Shown in pieces: positions 6,591 through 15,030 of a stretch of 43,604 nt of DNA. The stretch's first letter is position 1; every line of letters begins with the position of its first letter. The DNA is from Streptomyces hydrogenans. Its GTDB lineage: Bacteria; Actinomycetota; Actinomycetes; Streptomycetales; Streptomycetaceae. The notes under the pieces are model-generated. The model was not told where the DNA came from. It saw nothing but the letters and a program-made list of their open reading frames with translations, and searched no databases. A program made the position numbers and the translations under genes. The stretch covers positions 1 through 43,604 of the forward strand of contig NZ_BNBS01000069.1 of NCBI RefSeq assembly GCF_014656075.1. Reading direction: 5' to 3'.

Positions 6591-9406
6591 AGATCACCAT
6601 CCTGCTCACCTGGGGCGATGCGATGGGCGGCACCGAGATGGCCGCCTACACCCAGGCGGCCCAGCTGATGCCGCGCCACGAGGTCGAGATCCTCAGCGTC
6701 TTCAAGACCGCGGAGGAGCCCTTCCTGCCGGAGGCGAAGAGCCTGTCCGTGCGCTACCTGGTGGACCGCACCGGCCGCGCCCCGCGCCCGGTCCGCGAGA
6801 CCTCCCTCACCCCGGAGGAGTGCGCGGCCCTCGCCAAGCTGCCCAGCGAGCTCATCGAGGCGTCCTGGGAGCCCACCTTCGACCGGCTCTCCGACATCGA
6901 GATGACGGCCGCCCTCTCCGGCCTCGACACCGACGTCCTCGTGACGACCACGCCGGCCCTCATGGCCGCGGCCGTCAAGCTCGTCCCCTCCTCGGTGGCC
7001 ACCGTCCACCAGGAGCACCGCGTCTCCCAGCTGCGCGGCGCGACCGGCGAGCCGCTGCTCACCCACGCCCCGCAGCTCGACGCGCTGGTCTCGCTCACCG
7101 AGCTGACCACCGACTGGTTCGCCGAGTCCCTCGGCGCCTCCGCGCCCCTGCTGGCCACCATCCCGAACGCGATGCCCGACGGCTACCGGCCGCGCTCCGA
7201 CCTCGGCTCCAAGACCATCGTCGTGGCCGGCCGCATGGTGCCGGAGAAGCAGCTCGACCACGCGGTCCAGGCGTTCGCCGAGCTCGCGGACGAGTACCCG
7301 GACTGGCGGCTGCGGCTCTTCGGCGACGGCCCCCAGCTGGTCAACCTGCGCCGTCTCGTCGAGAGCCTCGGCGTGCACGACCGCATCGAACTCGTCGGCC
7401 GCAGCCAGCAGATGGCCGAGGAGTGGGCGAAGGCGGCGATCTGCCTGATGCCGTCCCGCGTCGAGTCCTTCGGCCTCGTCATGCTGGAGGCGTTCACCGC
7501 CGGCGTCCCGGTCGTCGCGTACGACGCGCTGACCGGCCCCTCCCAGATCGTCCGCCACGAGGTGGACGGCCTCCTGGTGCCCGCCGACGACGTCGCCTCG
7601 CTCGGCGCGGCCATGGCCCGCCTGATGGGCGACGACGAACTGCGCGCCACCTACGGCGCCGCCGCCCGCGCCGGGGCCCGGGAGCGCTTCGCCCCCGAGG
7701 TCATCACCGCGCGGTGGGACGAGCTCTTCACCACGCTCCGTGCCGAGCCGGAGGCGGCCCGCGCCGCCGCCCGCGCCGACCGGACGGCCCGCCGCATCGC
7801 CGCCGGCGGCAGCAGGAGCTTCGCCGTCTCCGCCCCGATCAGCAAGCTCGCGCCCACCGCCGACGAGCAGAAGGCCCGCGAGGTCATCCTCCAGGCCCAG
7901 GACCGCAAGTCCCTGGTGCGCTCCGCCGGCCGGCTCGCCGAGGTGCGCGACGACATCCCCGCCTGGCGCATAGGGCAGATCAACCTGGAGATCAGCGCCG
8001 AGGCCCTCGAACGGCACGACGTGCCCTTCGTCCTGCTGCACGACCCGTCGACCGTCAGCCACCGCCTCGCCGTCAAGGACACCGACCGCGAGCGCGCGCT
8101 GCGGGCCCTCGGCACCGAGCTGCACGGCAAGCCCGTCTACGCCGAGCTGGTCGCCCCGAAGACCGCCGCGCCCGGCGCGCGCCTCGCGGAGACGCTGACC
8201 GCCGCGCCCGAGGTCAAGGCCGTCCGGGTCTTCAAGCCGGTCGTCAGCGACAGCCGCATCCTCCGGTACGGCCCGGTCTACGGCTGCAGCATCGAGTTCT
8301 GGCCCCAGGAGGAGGACGAGCCGCGCTGGTTCACCGCCCCCCGCGGCACCACCCTGGTCGGCCCGCGGCTGCCCTCGCTCGACGGCACCGCCCGGATCAC
8401 CGTCGGCGGCCGTGAGTACCCGACGATCGACGTGCTGACCAAGCGCCTCATGTGGGACGTCGACTTCCCGATCGACGCCGTCTACACCTGGGTGGACGAC
8501 ACCGACCCGGCCTGGCGCGCGAAGCGCGACGCGGCCCGCCTGGAGGCCGGCCTCGCCACCGACGACGCCCAGTCCGGCGACGTCCGCTTCCGCAACCGCG
8601 ACGAGCTCCGCTACTCGCTCCGCTCGCTCTCCACGCACGCCCCCTGGATCCGCAAGATCTTCCTGGTGACGGACGACCAGGTGCCGGAGTGGCTGAACAC
8701 CGAGCACCCGGACATCCAGGTGGTCAGCCACCGCGAGATCTTCGGCGACCCGTCCTGGCTGCCGACGTTCAACTCGCACGCGATCGAGTCGCAGCTGCAC
8801 CGCATCGAGGGGCTCTCCGAGCACTTCCTCTACGTCAACGACGACGTCTTCTTCGCGCGCCCGCTGGCGCCGAGCAAGTTCTTCCAGTCGAACGGCAACT
8901 CGCTCTTCTTCCGCTCGCCGACGGCCGTCCCGCCGGGCGAGGTCACCGAGGAGACCGAGGGCTACTTCGTCGCGGCCAAGAACAACCAGGCGCTCCTGGA
9001 GGAGGAGTTCGGCCGGGTCGCCACCCACGGCTTCCTCCACACGCCGCACCCGCTGCGCCGGAGCGTCCTGGAGGCGATCGCCGAGCGCTGGCCCGAGCAG
9101 ACCGCCCTCACGGCGGCCACGCCGTTCCGCGGCCGGACCGACCTGTCGATCACCTCGTCGCTCCACCACCACTTCGCCTACCTGACGGCCATGGGCGCGC
9201 CGGGCAGCATCTCCGCCGCCTACGTCAACATCGGCGACTACAAGCACCACGTGGCGCTCAGCCGGCTGCTCGCCGCGCGGCACCGCGACGTCATCTGCAT
9301 CGGCGAGTCGGCCGAGGCGGAGGTCCCGCTGGACGAGCGGGACCGGGTGCTGCGGGCGTTCCTGGAGGCGTACTTCCCGGTCCGCTCCCCGTACGAGCGC
9401 GACTGA
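6587..9406 (+). CDS. Bifunctional GT4 glycosyltransferase fused to Stealth sugar-phosphotransferase
   Basis: This 939-residue protein has two enzymatic halves. Residues 1 to about 385 are a GT-B, GT4-type retaining glycosyltransferase: N-terminal WGDAMGGTEM loop, VVAGRMVPEKQLDHAV near 208, and an E-x7-E motif at 293-301 (ESFGLVMLE). Residues about 430-620 form a region also present in the neighbouring Stealth protein. Residues about 629-939 contain the Stealth conserved regions: CR1 IDAVYTWVDDTDP (629), CR2 DELRYSLRSLSTHAPW, CR3 FNSHAIESQL with FLYVNDD, and CR4 DLSITSSLHHH. Stealth enzymes transfer hexose-1-phosphate to build phosphodiester-linked glycans (capsules; GlcNAc-1-phosphotransferase is the animal relative). 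One chain could thus add a sugar and then a sugar-phosphate. Donor and acceptor are not known. Confidence 0.9.
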   Translation: MKITILLTWGDAMGGTEMAAYTQAAQLMPRHEVEILSVFKTAEEPFLPEAKSLSVRYLVDRTGRAPRPVRETSLTPEECAALAKLPSELIEASWEPTFDRLSDIEMTAALSGLDTDVLVTTTPALMAAAVKLVPSSVATVHQEHRVSQLRGATGEPLLTHAPQLDALVSLTELTTDWFAESLGASAPLLATIPNAMPDGYRPRSDLGSKTIVVAGRMVPEKQLDHAVQAFAELADEYPDWRLRLFGDGPQLVNLRRLVESLGVHDRIELVGRSQQMAEEWAKAAICLMPSRVESFGLVMLEAFTAGVPVVAYDALTGPSQIVRHEVDGLLVPADDVASLGAAMARLMGDDELRATYGAAARAGARERFAPEVITARWDELFTTLRAEPEAARAAARADRTARRIAAGGSRSFAVSAPISKLAPTADEQKAREVILQAQDRKSLVRSAGRLAEVRDDIPAWRIGQINLEISAEALERHDVPFVLLHDPSTVSHRLAVKDTDRERALRALGTELHGKPVYAELVAPKTAAPGARLAETLTAAPEVKAVRVFKPVVSDSRILRYGPVYGCSIEFWPQEEDEPRWFTAPRGTTLVGPRLPSLDGTARITVGGREYPTIDVLTKRLMWDVDFPIDAVYTWVDDTDPAWRAKRDAARLEAGLATDDAQSGDVRFRNRDELRYSLRSLSTHAPWIRKIFLVTDDQVPEWLNTEHPDIQVVSHREIFGDPSWLPTFNSHAIESQLHRIEGLSEHFLYVNDDVFFARPLAPSKFFQSNGNSLFFRSPTAVPPGEVTEETEGYFVAAKNNQALLEEEFGRVATHGFLHTPHPLRRSVLEAIAERWPEQTALTAATPFRGRTDLSITSSLHHHFAYLTAMGAPGSISAAYVNIGDYKHHVALSRLLAARHRDVICIGESAEAEVPLDERDRVLRAFLEAYFPVRSPYERD

Positions 9407-9425
9407 CGCACCCCGAGCATGACGG

Positions 9426-9462
9426 AAGGGGCGCCCGGACCTCCTCGGTCCGGGCGCCCCTT
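9426..9462. terminator. Bidirectional terminator between the two Stealth genes
   Basis: A perfect 16-bp stem (9426-9441 with 9447-9462) and a 5-base loop lie between convergent stops. The arms begin with AA and end with TT, giving a minimal U-tail in both directions. Confidence 0.8.
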
Positions 9463-9476
9463 CGCGCGTCGCGCCG

Positions 9477-11210
9477 CTACTTCTCGTACGGGCTCGGGAC
9501 CGGGAAGTACGCCTCCAGGAAGGGGGTGATGAGGTCCTTCTGCTCGCCGACCTCCTGCTCCGTGGAGACCGTGTCGTTGACGCAGAAGACGCTCTTGTCC
9601 CGCGCGGCGAGGAGCCGGCCGAGCCGGGTCTCGGTCCACGGGTGCGTCAGGTCCAGATAGGAGTACGGCAGCTGGGACGGGACCGCGCGGCCGGTGTGGA
9701 AGGCGTAGTAGTGGTGCAGCGAGGACGAGATCGAGATGTCGTCGATGCTGCGGAACCTGCTCGCCTCCGTGTGCCGGTACTCGGCCTCGAACTCCGTCTC
9801 GATCTCGGTCAGCACGGCGCGGCTCAGCGGATGCGGCATGTGCTTCATCTTCTGGACGAGGACGGCGCCGTACCGCTCCTGGATCAGGCGGCGGTTGTTC
9901 TTGCCGGCGGCGGCCACCGGCGGGTCGTCGACGGTCCGTTCGCCGAGCGGCACCAGCGCCGGCGACGGGAAGAACTTGGTGATGCCGTTGGCGTGGAAGA
10001 AGTCCCCGGGCGTCACCTCGTTCCCGAGCATCACGTCGTCGTTGAAGTAGAGGAAGTGCTCGGAGAGCCCCTCGATGTGGTGCAGCTGCGACTCGATCGC
10101 GTGCGAGTTGAAGGTCGGCAGCAGCTCGGGGGAGCGGAAGACGTCCTTGTGCGAGACGACCTTGAGGCCCGGCCGGTCGGTGTCCAGCCAGTCGGGGGTC
10201 TGGTCGTCGGTCACCAGGTAGATGTTCCGGACCCAGGGGGCGTACATGTGGAGCGAGCGCAGCGAGTAGCGGAGCTCGTCGCGGCTGAGGTAGCGGGCGG
10301 CGTTCGCCGCCTCCGCGTGGTAGCCCTCGCCGGAGAACTCGGCGCGCCGCCGCAGCCAGGCCGGGTCCGAGCCGTCCACCCAGGTGTAGACGACGTCGAT
10401 CGGGAAGGTGACCTCGTCGGTGGGGACCACGGCGGTCTCCGCGCGGGCGGGCACGAGCGGGGCGCCCTCCGTGCCGCGGGGCGCCAGACTCGTGAAGTAC
10501 GGCTCCGGGACGGGGACGATCCCGCCGCCCGGCGCCAGCGCCGTGGCGATCCGGCCGGCGCGCGGGGCGGTCAGCTGCCCCTCCTCCAGCGTCCAGAACT
10601 CGACGTCGCAGCCGTACGTGTCCCCGAGCGCCAGCTGGTGCGTCGGGTCCGTGTGGTACCAGGTCAGGCGCACCACGGAGGAGGTGCGCACCCGCTGCCA
10701 GCTCGCCTGCTCGAAACCGGGCTCGGACGCGCGGGTGACGGGGTTGTTGCCGCTCACCGGCGTCACGTACCCGGGCAGCCGCCGGCACGCCTCGGCCAGG
10801 GCGGTCAGCACGGCGTCGCGGTCCTCCTCGCGCACGGCCACGGCCGCGGCGGTCTCGGACTGGCCGCGGACGCAGAAGTGCTCGACGCCCGCCGCGGCGA
10901 GCGCCTCCAGGACGGCGTCCAGGTTGGCCCGGCGGGCCCGGAGCGGGGTGATGCCCTCGGTGACGAGGGCCACCTTCGGCTCCCGGCCGACGTTGATCAC
11001 GGCGCGGTCGTCACCGGCGGTGTAGGTGCCGTACCGCTTGGCGAGCCGGCCGCCGCGCAGCCGCTCGGCGGCCGCGGTGCCGCTGGCGATGCGCATCTTC
11101 ACCTTGCGGCGCATATCGGCGTCGACCTGCGCGACGATGGCCCGCCGCACGCGCTCGGGAACGGCTCGGCGGTAGACCCCAAGCAGCCTGGGTGCCTCGG
11201 GATTTCGCAC
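9477..11210 (-). CDS. Stealth family sugar-phosphate transferase
   Basis: The 577-residue protein lacks the GT4 half of its neighbour. Residues about 70-260 match the pre-Stealth region of the fusion protein (AVREEDRDAVLTAL; YGCDVEFW against YGCSIEFW). CR1 IDVVYTWVDGSDP begins at residue 271, followed by CR2 DELRYSLRSLHMYAPW, CR3 FNSHAIESQL with FLYFNDD, and CR4 DISISSSLHHYY. It probably transfers a sugar-1-phosphate in the same pathway. Start choice: an ATG lies at 11231, but the GTG at 11210 has AAGGAG nine bases upstream, inside the would-be longer reading frame, so GTG is preferred. A stretch of 89 bases is 86/89 identical to the other Stealth gene in inverted orientation. A -10-like CATACT lies on this strand at 11258-11263. 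Confidence 0.88.
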   Translation of the reverse strand: MRNPEAPRLLGVYRRAVPERVRRAIVAQVDADMRRKVKMRIASGTAAAERLRGGRLAKRYGTYTAGDDRAVINVGREPKVALVTEGITPLRARRANLDAVLEALAAAGVEHFCVRGQSETAAAVAVREEDRDAVLTALAEACRRLPGYVTPVSGNNPVTRASEPGFEQASWQRVRTSSVVRLTWYHTDPTHQLALGDTYGCDVEFWTLEEGQLTAPRAGRIATALAPGGGIVPVPEPYFTSLAPRGTEGAPLVPARAETAVVPTDEVTFPIDVVYTWVDGSDPAWLRRRAEFSGEGYHAEAANAARYLSRDELRYSLRSLHMYAPWVRNIYLVTDDQTPDWLDTDRPGLKVVSHKDVFRSPELLPTFNSHAIESQLHHIEGLSEHFLYFNDDVMLGNEVTPGDFFHANGITKFFPSPALVPLGERTVDDPPVAAAGKNNRRLIQERYGAVLVQKMKHMPHPLSRAVLTEIETEFEAEYRHTEASRFRSIDDISISSSLHHYYAFHTGRAVPSQLPYSYLDLTHPWTETRLGRLLAARDKSVFCVNDTVSTEQEVGEQKDLITPFLEAYFPVPSPYEK

Positions 11211-11376
11211 GGGGGTCGACTCCTTGAACATGGCCGGACGGAAGGATGAACCCGTCCAGTATGACGCGTGGCCACCGGCCCGTTCGGAGCGGTGGCCCCC
11301 GGCCGCGCGGGCCAGTCGGTACGGTGGAGTGCCGGTGCACGGGCACCGCGCGGCCGACCTAGGGGTGTGGTTCAGC

Positions 11377-12363
11377 ATGACCTTTCTGATCACCGGAGGC
11401 GCCGGTTACATCGGCGCGCACGTGGTCCGGGCCATGACGGCGGCGGGCGAGCGGGTCGTGGTCCTGGACGACCTCTCCACGGGCTACGCGCACCGGCTCC
11501 CGGAGGGCGTCCCGCTGGTCGTCGGCTCCACCCTCGACCGCGAGCTGGTCGACCGGGCGCTCGCCGGGCACGGCGTCACCGGCGTCGTCCACCTCGCCGG
11601 GAAGAAGCAGGTCGGCGAGTCCGTCGAGCTGCCGCTGCACTACTACCGCGAGAACATCGGCGGCCTCACCGTCCTCCTGGAGGCGGTCGCCGCGGCCGGC
11701 GTGCGCACCTTCCTCTTCTCCTCCTCCGCCTCCGTGTACGGCATGCCGGACGTCGACCTCGTCACCGAGGAGACCCCCTGCGTCCCGCTCAGCCCGTACG
11801 GCGAGACCAAGCTCGCGGGCGAGTGGCTGGTCCGCGCGACCGGCCGGGCGCACGGCATCGCCACCGCCTGCCTGCGGTACTTCAACGTGGCGGGCGCGGC
11901 CACCCCCGAACTCTCCGACACCGGTGTCTTCAACCTGGTGCCGATGGTCTTCGAGCGGCTCGACGCCGGTGAGGCCCCCCGGATCTTCGGCGACGACTAC
12001 GCCACCCCGGACGGCACCTGCGTCCGCGACTACATCCACGTCGAGGACCTCGCGGACGCCCACCTCGTCGCCGCCCGCAAGCTCGCCGCGTGGGCCGGGG
12101 CGGGTGAGCCGCGCGACCTCACCGTGAACATCGGCCGCGGCGAGGGCGTCTCCGTCACCGAGATGGTCGCCCTGATCAACGAGATCACCGGGCACACCAC
12201 CGAGCCCGTCGTCACCCCGCGCCGCCCCGGCGACCCGGCCCGTGTCGTCGCCTCCGCCGACCGCATCGCCGCCGAGCTGGGCTGGAAGGCCCGGCACGAC
12301 GTCCGCGACATGATCGGCTCGGCCTGGCGGGGGTGGACCGCCCGCCGCGGCGCGGCCGTCTGA
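11377..12363 (+). CDS. galE: UDP-glucose 4-epimerase
   Basis: This 328-residue short-chain dehydrogenase-type epimerase interconverts UDP-glucose and UDP-galactose with bound NAD. It has the nucleotide-binding GGAGYIG (7-13), LFSSSASVYG with the catalytic serine region, and the catalytic Tyr141-x3-Lys145 (YGETK). RYFNVAGA and DGTCVRDYIHVEDLADAH are typical of GalE. It is divergent from the Stealth gene, and the two share a 166-base intergenic region with a TACGGT -10-like hexamer (11320-11325). Its likely role here is to supply UDP-galactose for the surface polymer made by the neighbouring enzymes. It could also act on UDP-GlcNAc/GalNAc, which sequence alone does not settle. Confidence 0.92.
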   Translation: MTFLITGGAGYIGAHVVRAMTAAGERVVVLDDLSTGYAHRLPEGVPLVVGSTLDRELVDRALAGHGVTGVVHLAGKKQVGESVELPLHYYRENIGGLTVLLEAVAAAGVRTFLFSSSASVYGMPDVDLVTEETPCVPLSPYGETKLAGEWLVRATGRAHGIATACLRYFNVAGAATPELSDTGVFNLVPMVFERLDAGEAPRIFGDDYATPDGTCVRDYIHVEDLADAHLVAARKLAAWAGAGEPRDLTVNIGRGEGVSVTEMVALINEITGHTTEPVVTPRRPGDPARVVASADRIAAELGWKARHDVRDMIGSAWRGWTARRGAAV

Positions 12364-12369
12364 GGCCAC

Positions 12370-12405
12370 CGGCCCCCGAGGAGCGGCCCTCCCGCGCGGG
12401 GGCCG
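12370..12405 (+). terminator. Hairpin after galE
   Basis: CGGCCCCCG (12370-12378) pairs with CGGGGGCCG (12397-12405), 6 bases after the galE stop, followed by TTCG. It may reduce read-through into the gtrA-like gene. Confidence 0.55.
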
Positions 12406-12468
12406 TTCGCCGTGCGGGCGTCGCCCCCGCGGCACGCCCCGTTCACCTCTCGGCGATCTGATGGGCCC

Positions 12469-12900
12469 ATGCGAGACCAGCTCGGCCAGATCATCCGCTT
12501 CGGCGTGGTGGGCGGGATCAACACCGGCACCTTCTTCGGCTGCTACCTGCTGCTCCACCCCTGGATGCCGTACTTCGCCGCGTACACCCTCGCCTTCCTG
12601 CTCAGCATGGTCGGCTCCTTCTTCCTCAACACCTACTTCACCTACCGCACCCGCCCCACCTGGAAGAAGTTCGCCCTCTTCCCCCTCACCAACGTCACCA
12701 ACTACGTGGTGCAGAGCGCCGGCCTGTACGCGCTCGTCACCTGGGCCGGAACGGACGACCGGATCGCGCCACTCGTGGCCGCCGTCGTCGCCATCCCCTT
12801 CACGTACGTGATCTCCCGCCGGATCCTCGCCGGCCGGGGCCCCGGGCCCGGCGGTCCGGAGAGCGGAATGGGCGAGCGGCAGCCGTCCCGGCTCGCGTAG
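12469..12900 (+). CDS. GtrA-like membrane protein (polyprenyl-linked sugar translocase family)
   Basis: The 143-residue product has four predicted membrane helices and the GtrA hallmarks: an N-terminal IIRFGVVGGINTGTFFGCY, NTYFTYRTRPTWKKFALF between helices 2 and 3, and PFTYVISRRIL near the end. GtrA proteins are thought to flip or handle undecaprenyl-phosphate-linked sugars for glycosylation outside the membrane. The ATG at 12469 gives the family N-terminus; a start at 12412 would add 19 residues of no known match. No clear ribosome binding site is seen. It closes the glycan gene group before proB. Confidence 0.88.
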   Translation: MRDQLGQIIRFGVVGGINTGTFFGCYLLLHPWMPYFAAYTLAFLLSMVGSFFLNTYFTYRTRPTWKKFALFPLTNVTNYVVQSAGLYALVTWAGTDDRIAPLVAAVVAIPFTYVISRRILAGRGPGPGGPESGMGERQPSRLA

Positions 12901-12962
12901 ATTGCCCCTCGCGACCGTGCCGGGAGCGCACGGCGCCAGAACAGCGAATGAGGACGGCGCAG

Positions 12963-14174
12963 GTGGCGACGGAGATGGCGACGGTGCAGCAGGACATGAA
13001 CCGACAGGACGCGACCGCCCCGACCGCCACCCCGCCGACCGCGACCGCGCCGTCCGTGACCCGCCCCTTCGTCACCGAGGCGCGCCGGATCGTCGTCAAG
13101 GTCGGCTCCTCCTCCCTCACCACCGCCGCCGGCGGCCTCGACGCCGACCGGGTCGACGCCCTCGTCGACGTGCTGGCCAAGGTCCGCAGCGGCGGCGAGA
13201 AGGAGATCGTCCTGGTCTCCTCCGGCGCCATCGCCGCCGGCCTCGCCCCGCTCGGCCTCACCCGGCGCCCCAAGGACCTGGCCCGCCAGCAGGCCGCCGC
13301 CAGCGTCGGCCAGGGGCTGCTCGTCGCCCGCTACACCGCCTCCTTCGCCCGCTACGGCGTCCGCGTCGGCCAGGTGCTGCTCACCACCGACGACACCAGC
13401 CGCAGGGCCCACTACCGCAACGCCTACCGCACCCTCGACCAGCTCCTCGCCATGGGCGCGCTGCCGGTCGTCAACGAGAACGACACCGTCGCCACCGACG
13501 AGATCCGCTTCGGCGACAACGACCGGCTCGCCGCCCTCGTCGCCCACCTCGTCCGCGCCGACCTCCTGGTCCTCCTCTCCGACGTCGACGGCCTCTACGA
13601 CGGCGACCCCGCCAAGCCCGGCACCTCCCGGATCGCCGAGGTCGGCGGCCCGCGGGACATCGCCCACGTCGAGATCGGCTCGGCCGGCAAGGCCGGCGTC
13701 GGCACCGGCGGCATGGTCACCAAGGTCGAGGCCGCCCGGATCGCCGCCGCCGCCGGCATCCCCGTCGTCCTCACCTCCGCCAGCCGTGCCGCCGACGCCC
13801 TCGCCGGCCGGGACACCGGCACCTACTTCCAGCGGACCGGCCGCCGCTCCGCCGACCGGCTCCTCTGGCTCGCCCACGCCTCCACCCCGCAGGGCTCCCT
13901 CGGGCTCGACGAGGGGGCCGTCCGGGCCGTCGTCGAGGGCAAGAAGTCGCTGCTCGCCGCCGGCATCGCCGCCGTCGAGGGCGACTTCGTCGCCGGCGAC
14001 CCCGTCGAGCTCCGCGACTCCGCCGGCCGCCCCGTCGCCCGCGGCCTCGTCAACTTCGACGCCAAGGAACTCCCCCGGATGCTGGGCCGCTCCACCCCCG
14101 AACTCGCCAGGGAGCTCGGCCCCGAGTACGAGCGCGAGGTCGTCCACCGCGACGACCTCGTCGTCCTCGGCTGA
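12963..14174 (+). CDS. proB: Glutamate 5-kinase
   Basis: ProB phosphorylates glutamate to gamma-glutamyl phosphate, the first step of proline synthesis. The amino-acid-kinase domain begins with RRIVVKVGSSSLT after an N-terminal extension, and continues with LVSSGAIAAG, VVNENDTVATDEIRFGDND and GTGGMVTKVEAA. A C-terminal PUA domain covers about the last 90 residues (EGDFVAGDPVELRD). The GTG at 12963 has GAGGA eight bases upstream; an ATG at 12948 and another at 12975 are also in frame, so the first few residues are uncertain. The unusual threonine/alanine/proline-rich leader of about 40 residues is longer than in most ProB. TAGATT at 12898-12903 may be the -10. Confidence 0.93.
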   Translation: MATEMATVQQDMNRQDATAPTATPPTATAPSVTRPFVTEARRIVVKVGSSSLTTAAGGLDADRVDALVDVLAKVRSGGEKEIVLVSSGAIAAGLAPLGLTRRPKDLARQQAAASVGQGLLVARYTASFARYGVRVGQVLLTTDDTSRRAHYRNAYRTLDQLLAMGALPVVNENDTVATDEIRFGDNDRLAALVAHLVRADLLVLLSDVDGLYDGDPAKPGTSRIAEVGGPRDIAHVEIGSAGKAGVGTGGMVTKVEAARIAAAAGIPVVLTSASRAADALAGRDTGTYFQRTGRRSADRLLWLAHASTPQGSLGLDEGAVRAVVEGKKSLLAAGIAAVEGDFVAGDPVELRDSAGRPVARGLVNFDAKELPRMLGRSTPELARELGPEYEREVVHRDDLVVLG

Positions 14175-14203
14175 ATCCCTGGGGTCAGGGGCGGTCGCCG
14201 AAC

Positions 14204-14265
14204 GGAAACCACGGCGGAAACCCGTACGGAAGCCCTTGCGAAACCGCCGCCGAAACGGCTGAAAC
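14204..14265. repeat. GAAAC array with about 12-bp period
   Basis: GAAAC or a one-base variant starts at 14205, 14217, 14229 (GAAGC), 14240, 14252 and 14261: spacings 12, 12, 11, 12 and 9. The array lies in the 218-base gap after proB and about 130-190 bases before the next gene. The spacing is near one helical turn, as in multi-site operators. No known regulator is assigned. Confidence 0.5.
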
Positions 14266-14392
14266 TCCTGCCATCCGGAAGGGACCTTTACCAAAACCGC
14301 CCCATGCGGCGGCTCGGGCTGGTCAACTTTGTCTCGGGGGTAACGAGCCAACGCGGGGTACAGCACCACACGCATCACACAGGAGGCCGCCG

Positions 14393-14899
14393 GTGAGACG
14401 AGCGCGCCCAGGGGCACTGCCCCGCGGGACGGCCGAACGCGCCCTGACGAGTGTCGAGGCCGGAGCCGACTTCGACGCCGCACGGGACAGGGCCACGGAA
14501 GGCAGGAGCACAGCAGCCGAGACCGGAACCGGGGACGGCGGCGCGGGGGAGCGCCCCCTGTCCAAGCTGTGGCACGTCACCCTCAGCGTGTCCGGCGTCG
14601 AGTCACCGCTGAAGGAGGTACGGCGCGGGCTCGAACAGCTCGCCCACGACCACCCCTTCCTGCTGACCAGCCGCTACGCCAACGACCACGCCGAGATCCG
14701 GTACTGGGAGGAGGCCCGCGACCTGCACGACGCGGCCGCCGTCGCCCTCCGGCTCTGGGGCGAGCACCGGCAGACCGCGAAGCTCCCGCCCTGGGAGATC
14801 GTCGGCCTTGAGGTCATCGACCGGGAGACCTACCACCAGCGGATCGCGGAGGGCTACGGCCCGCCGCCGGCCGCCCCGGTCGGAGTCCACCCCTACTGA
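14393..14899 (+). CDS. Conserved hypothetical protein between proB and proA
   Basis: The 168-residue protein starts at the GTG at 14393, which has a perfect AGGAGG six bases upstream. The first 55 residues are alanine/arginine-rich and probably disordered. The core (about 58-155) begins LSKLWHVTLSVSGVESPLKEV and holds RYANDHAEIRYWEEARD and PPWEIVGLEVIDRETY. The alternating beta-alpha pattern suggests a small ferredoxin-like fold. I do not recognise a named family. It is not overlapped or coupled to either pro gene and has its own 218-base upstream region with a GAAAC array. A role in proline metabolism is only a guess from position. Confidence 0.8.
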   Translation: MRRARPGALPRGTAERALTSVEAGADFDAARDRATEGRSTAAETGTGDGGAGERPLSKLWHVTLSVSGVESPLKEVRRGLEQLAHDHPFLLTSRYANDHAEIRYWEEARDLHDAAAVALRLWGEHRQTAKLPPWEIVGLEVIDRETYHQRIAEGYGPPPAAPVGVHPY

Positions 14900-15017
14900 C
14901 CGGCCGGGGGCCCGGGTCCTGACGGGCCGGGCCCCCGCGGTCCGTACGGTGGCACGGGCGCGTCTCGCACTGCGGGACGCGCCCGTCGTACGTGCGGGGC
15001 CGCCCCGCCCGTGCCAG

Positions 15018-15030
15018 TACCCTGCGGGCA
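15018..15030 (+). promoter_or_regulatory. Leaderless-type -10 element of proA
   Basis: TACCCT (15018-15023) ends six bases before the ATG at 15030, which would put the transcription start at or beside the A of ATG. No ribosome binding site is visible. No good -35 is seen. Confidence 0.5.

Noticed and set aside
6509..9283. 924-codon frame on the minus strand
   Set aside because: Antisense shadow of the GT4-Stealth gene, with low-complexity valine/aspartate/glycine composition.
14179..14191. CCCTG/CAGGG hairpin after proB as a terminator
   Set aside because: The stem has only five pairs, without a T-tract; too weak to list as a feature.
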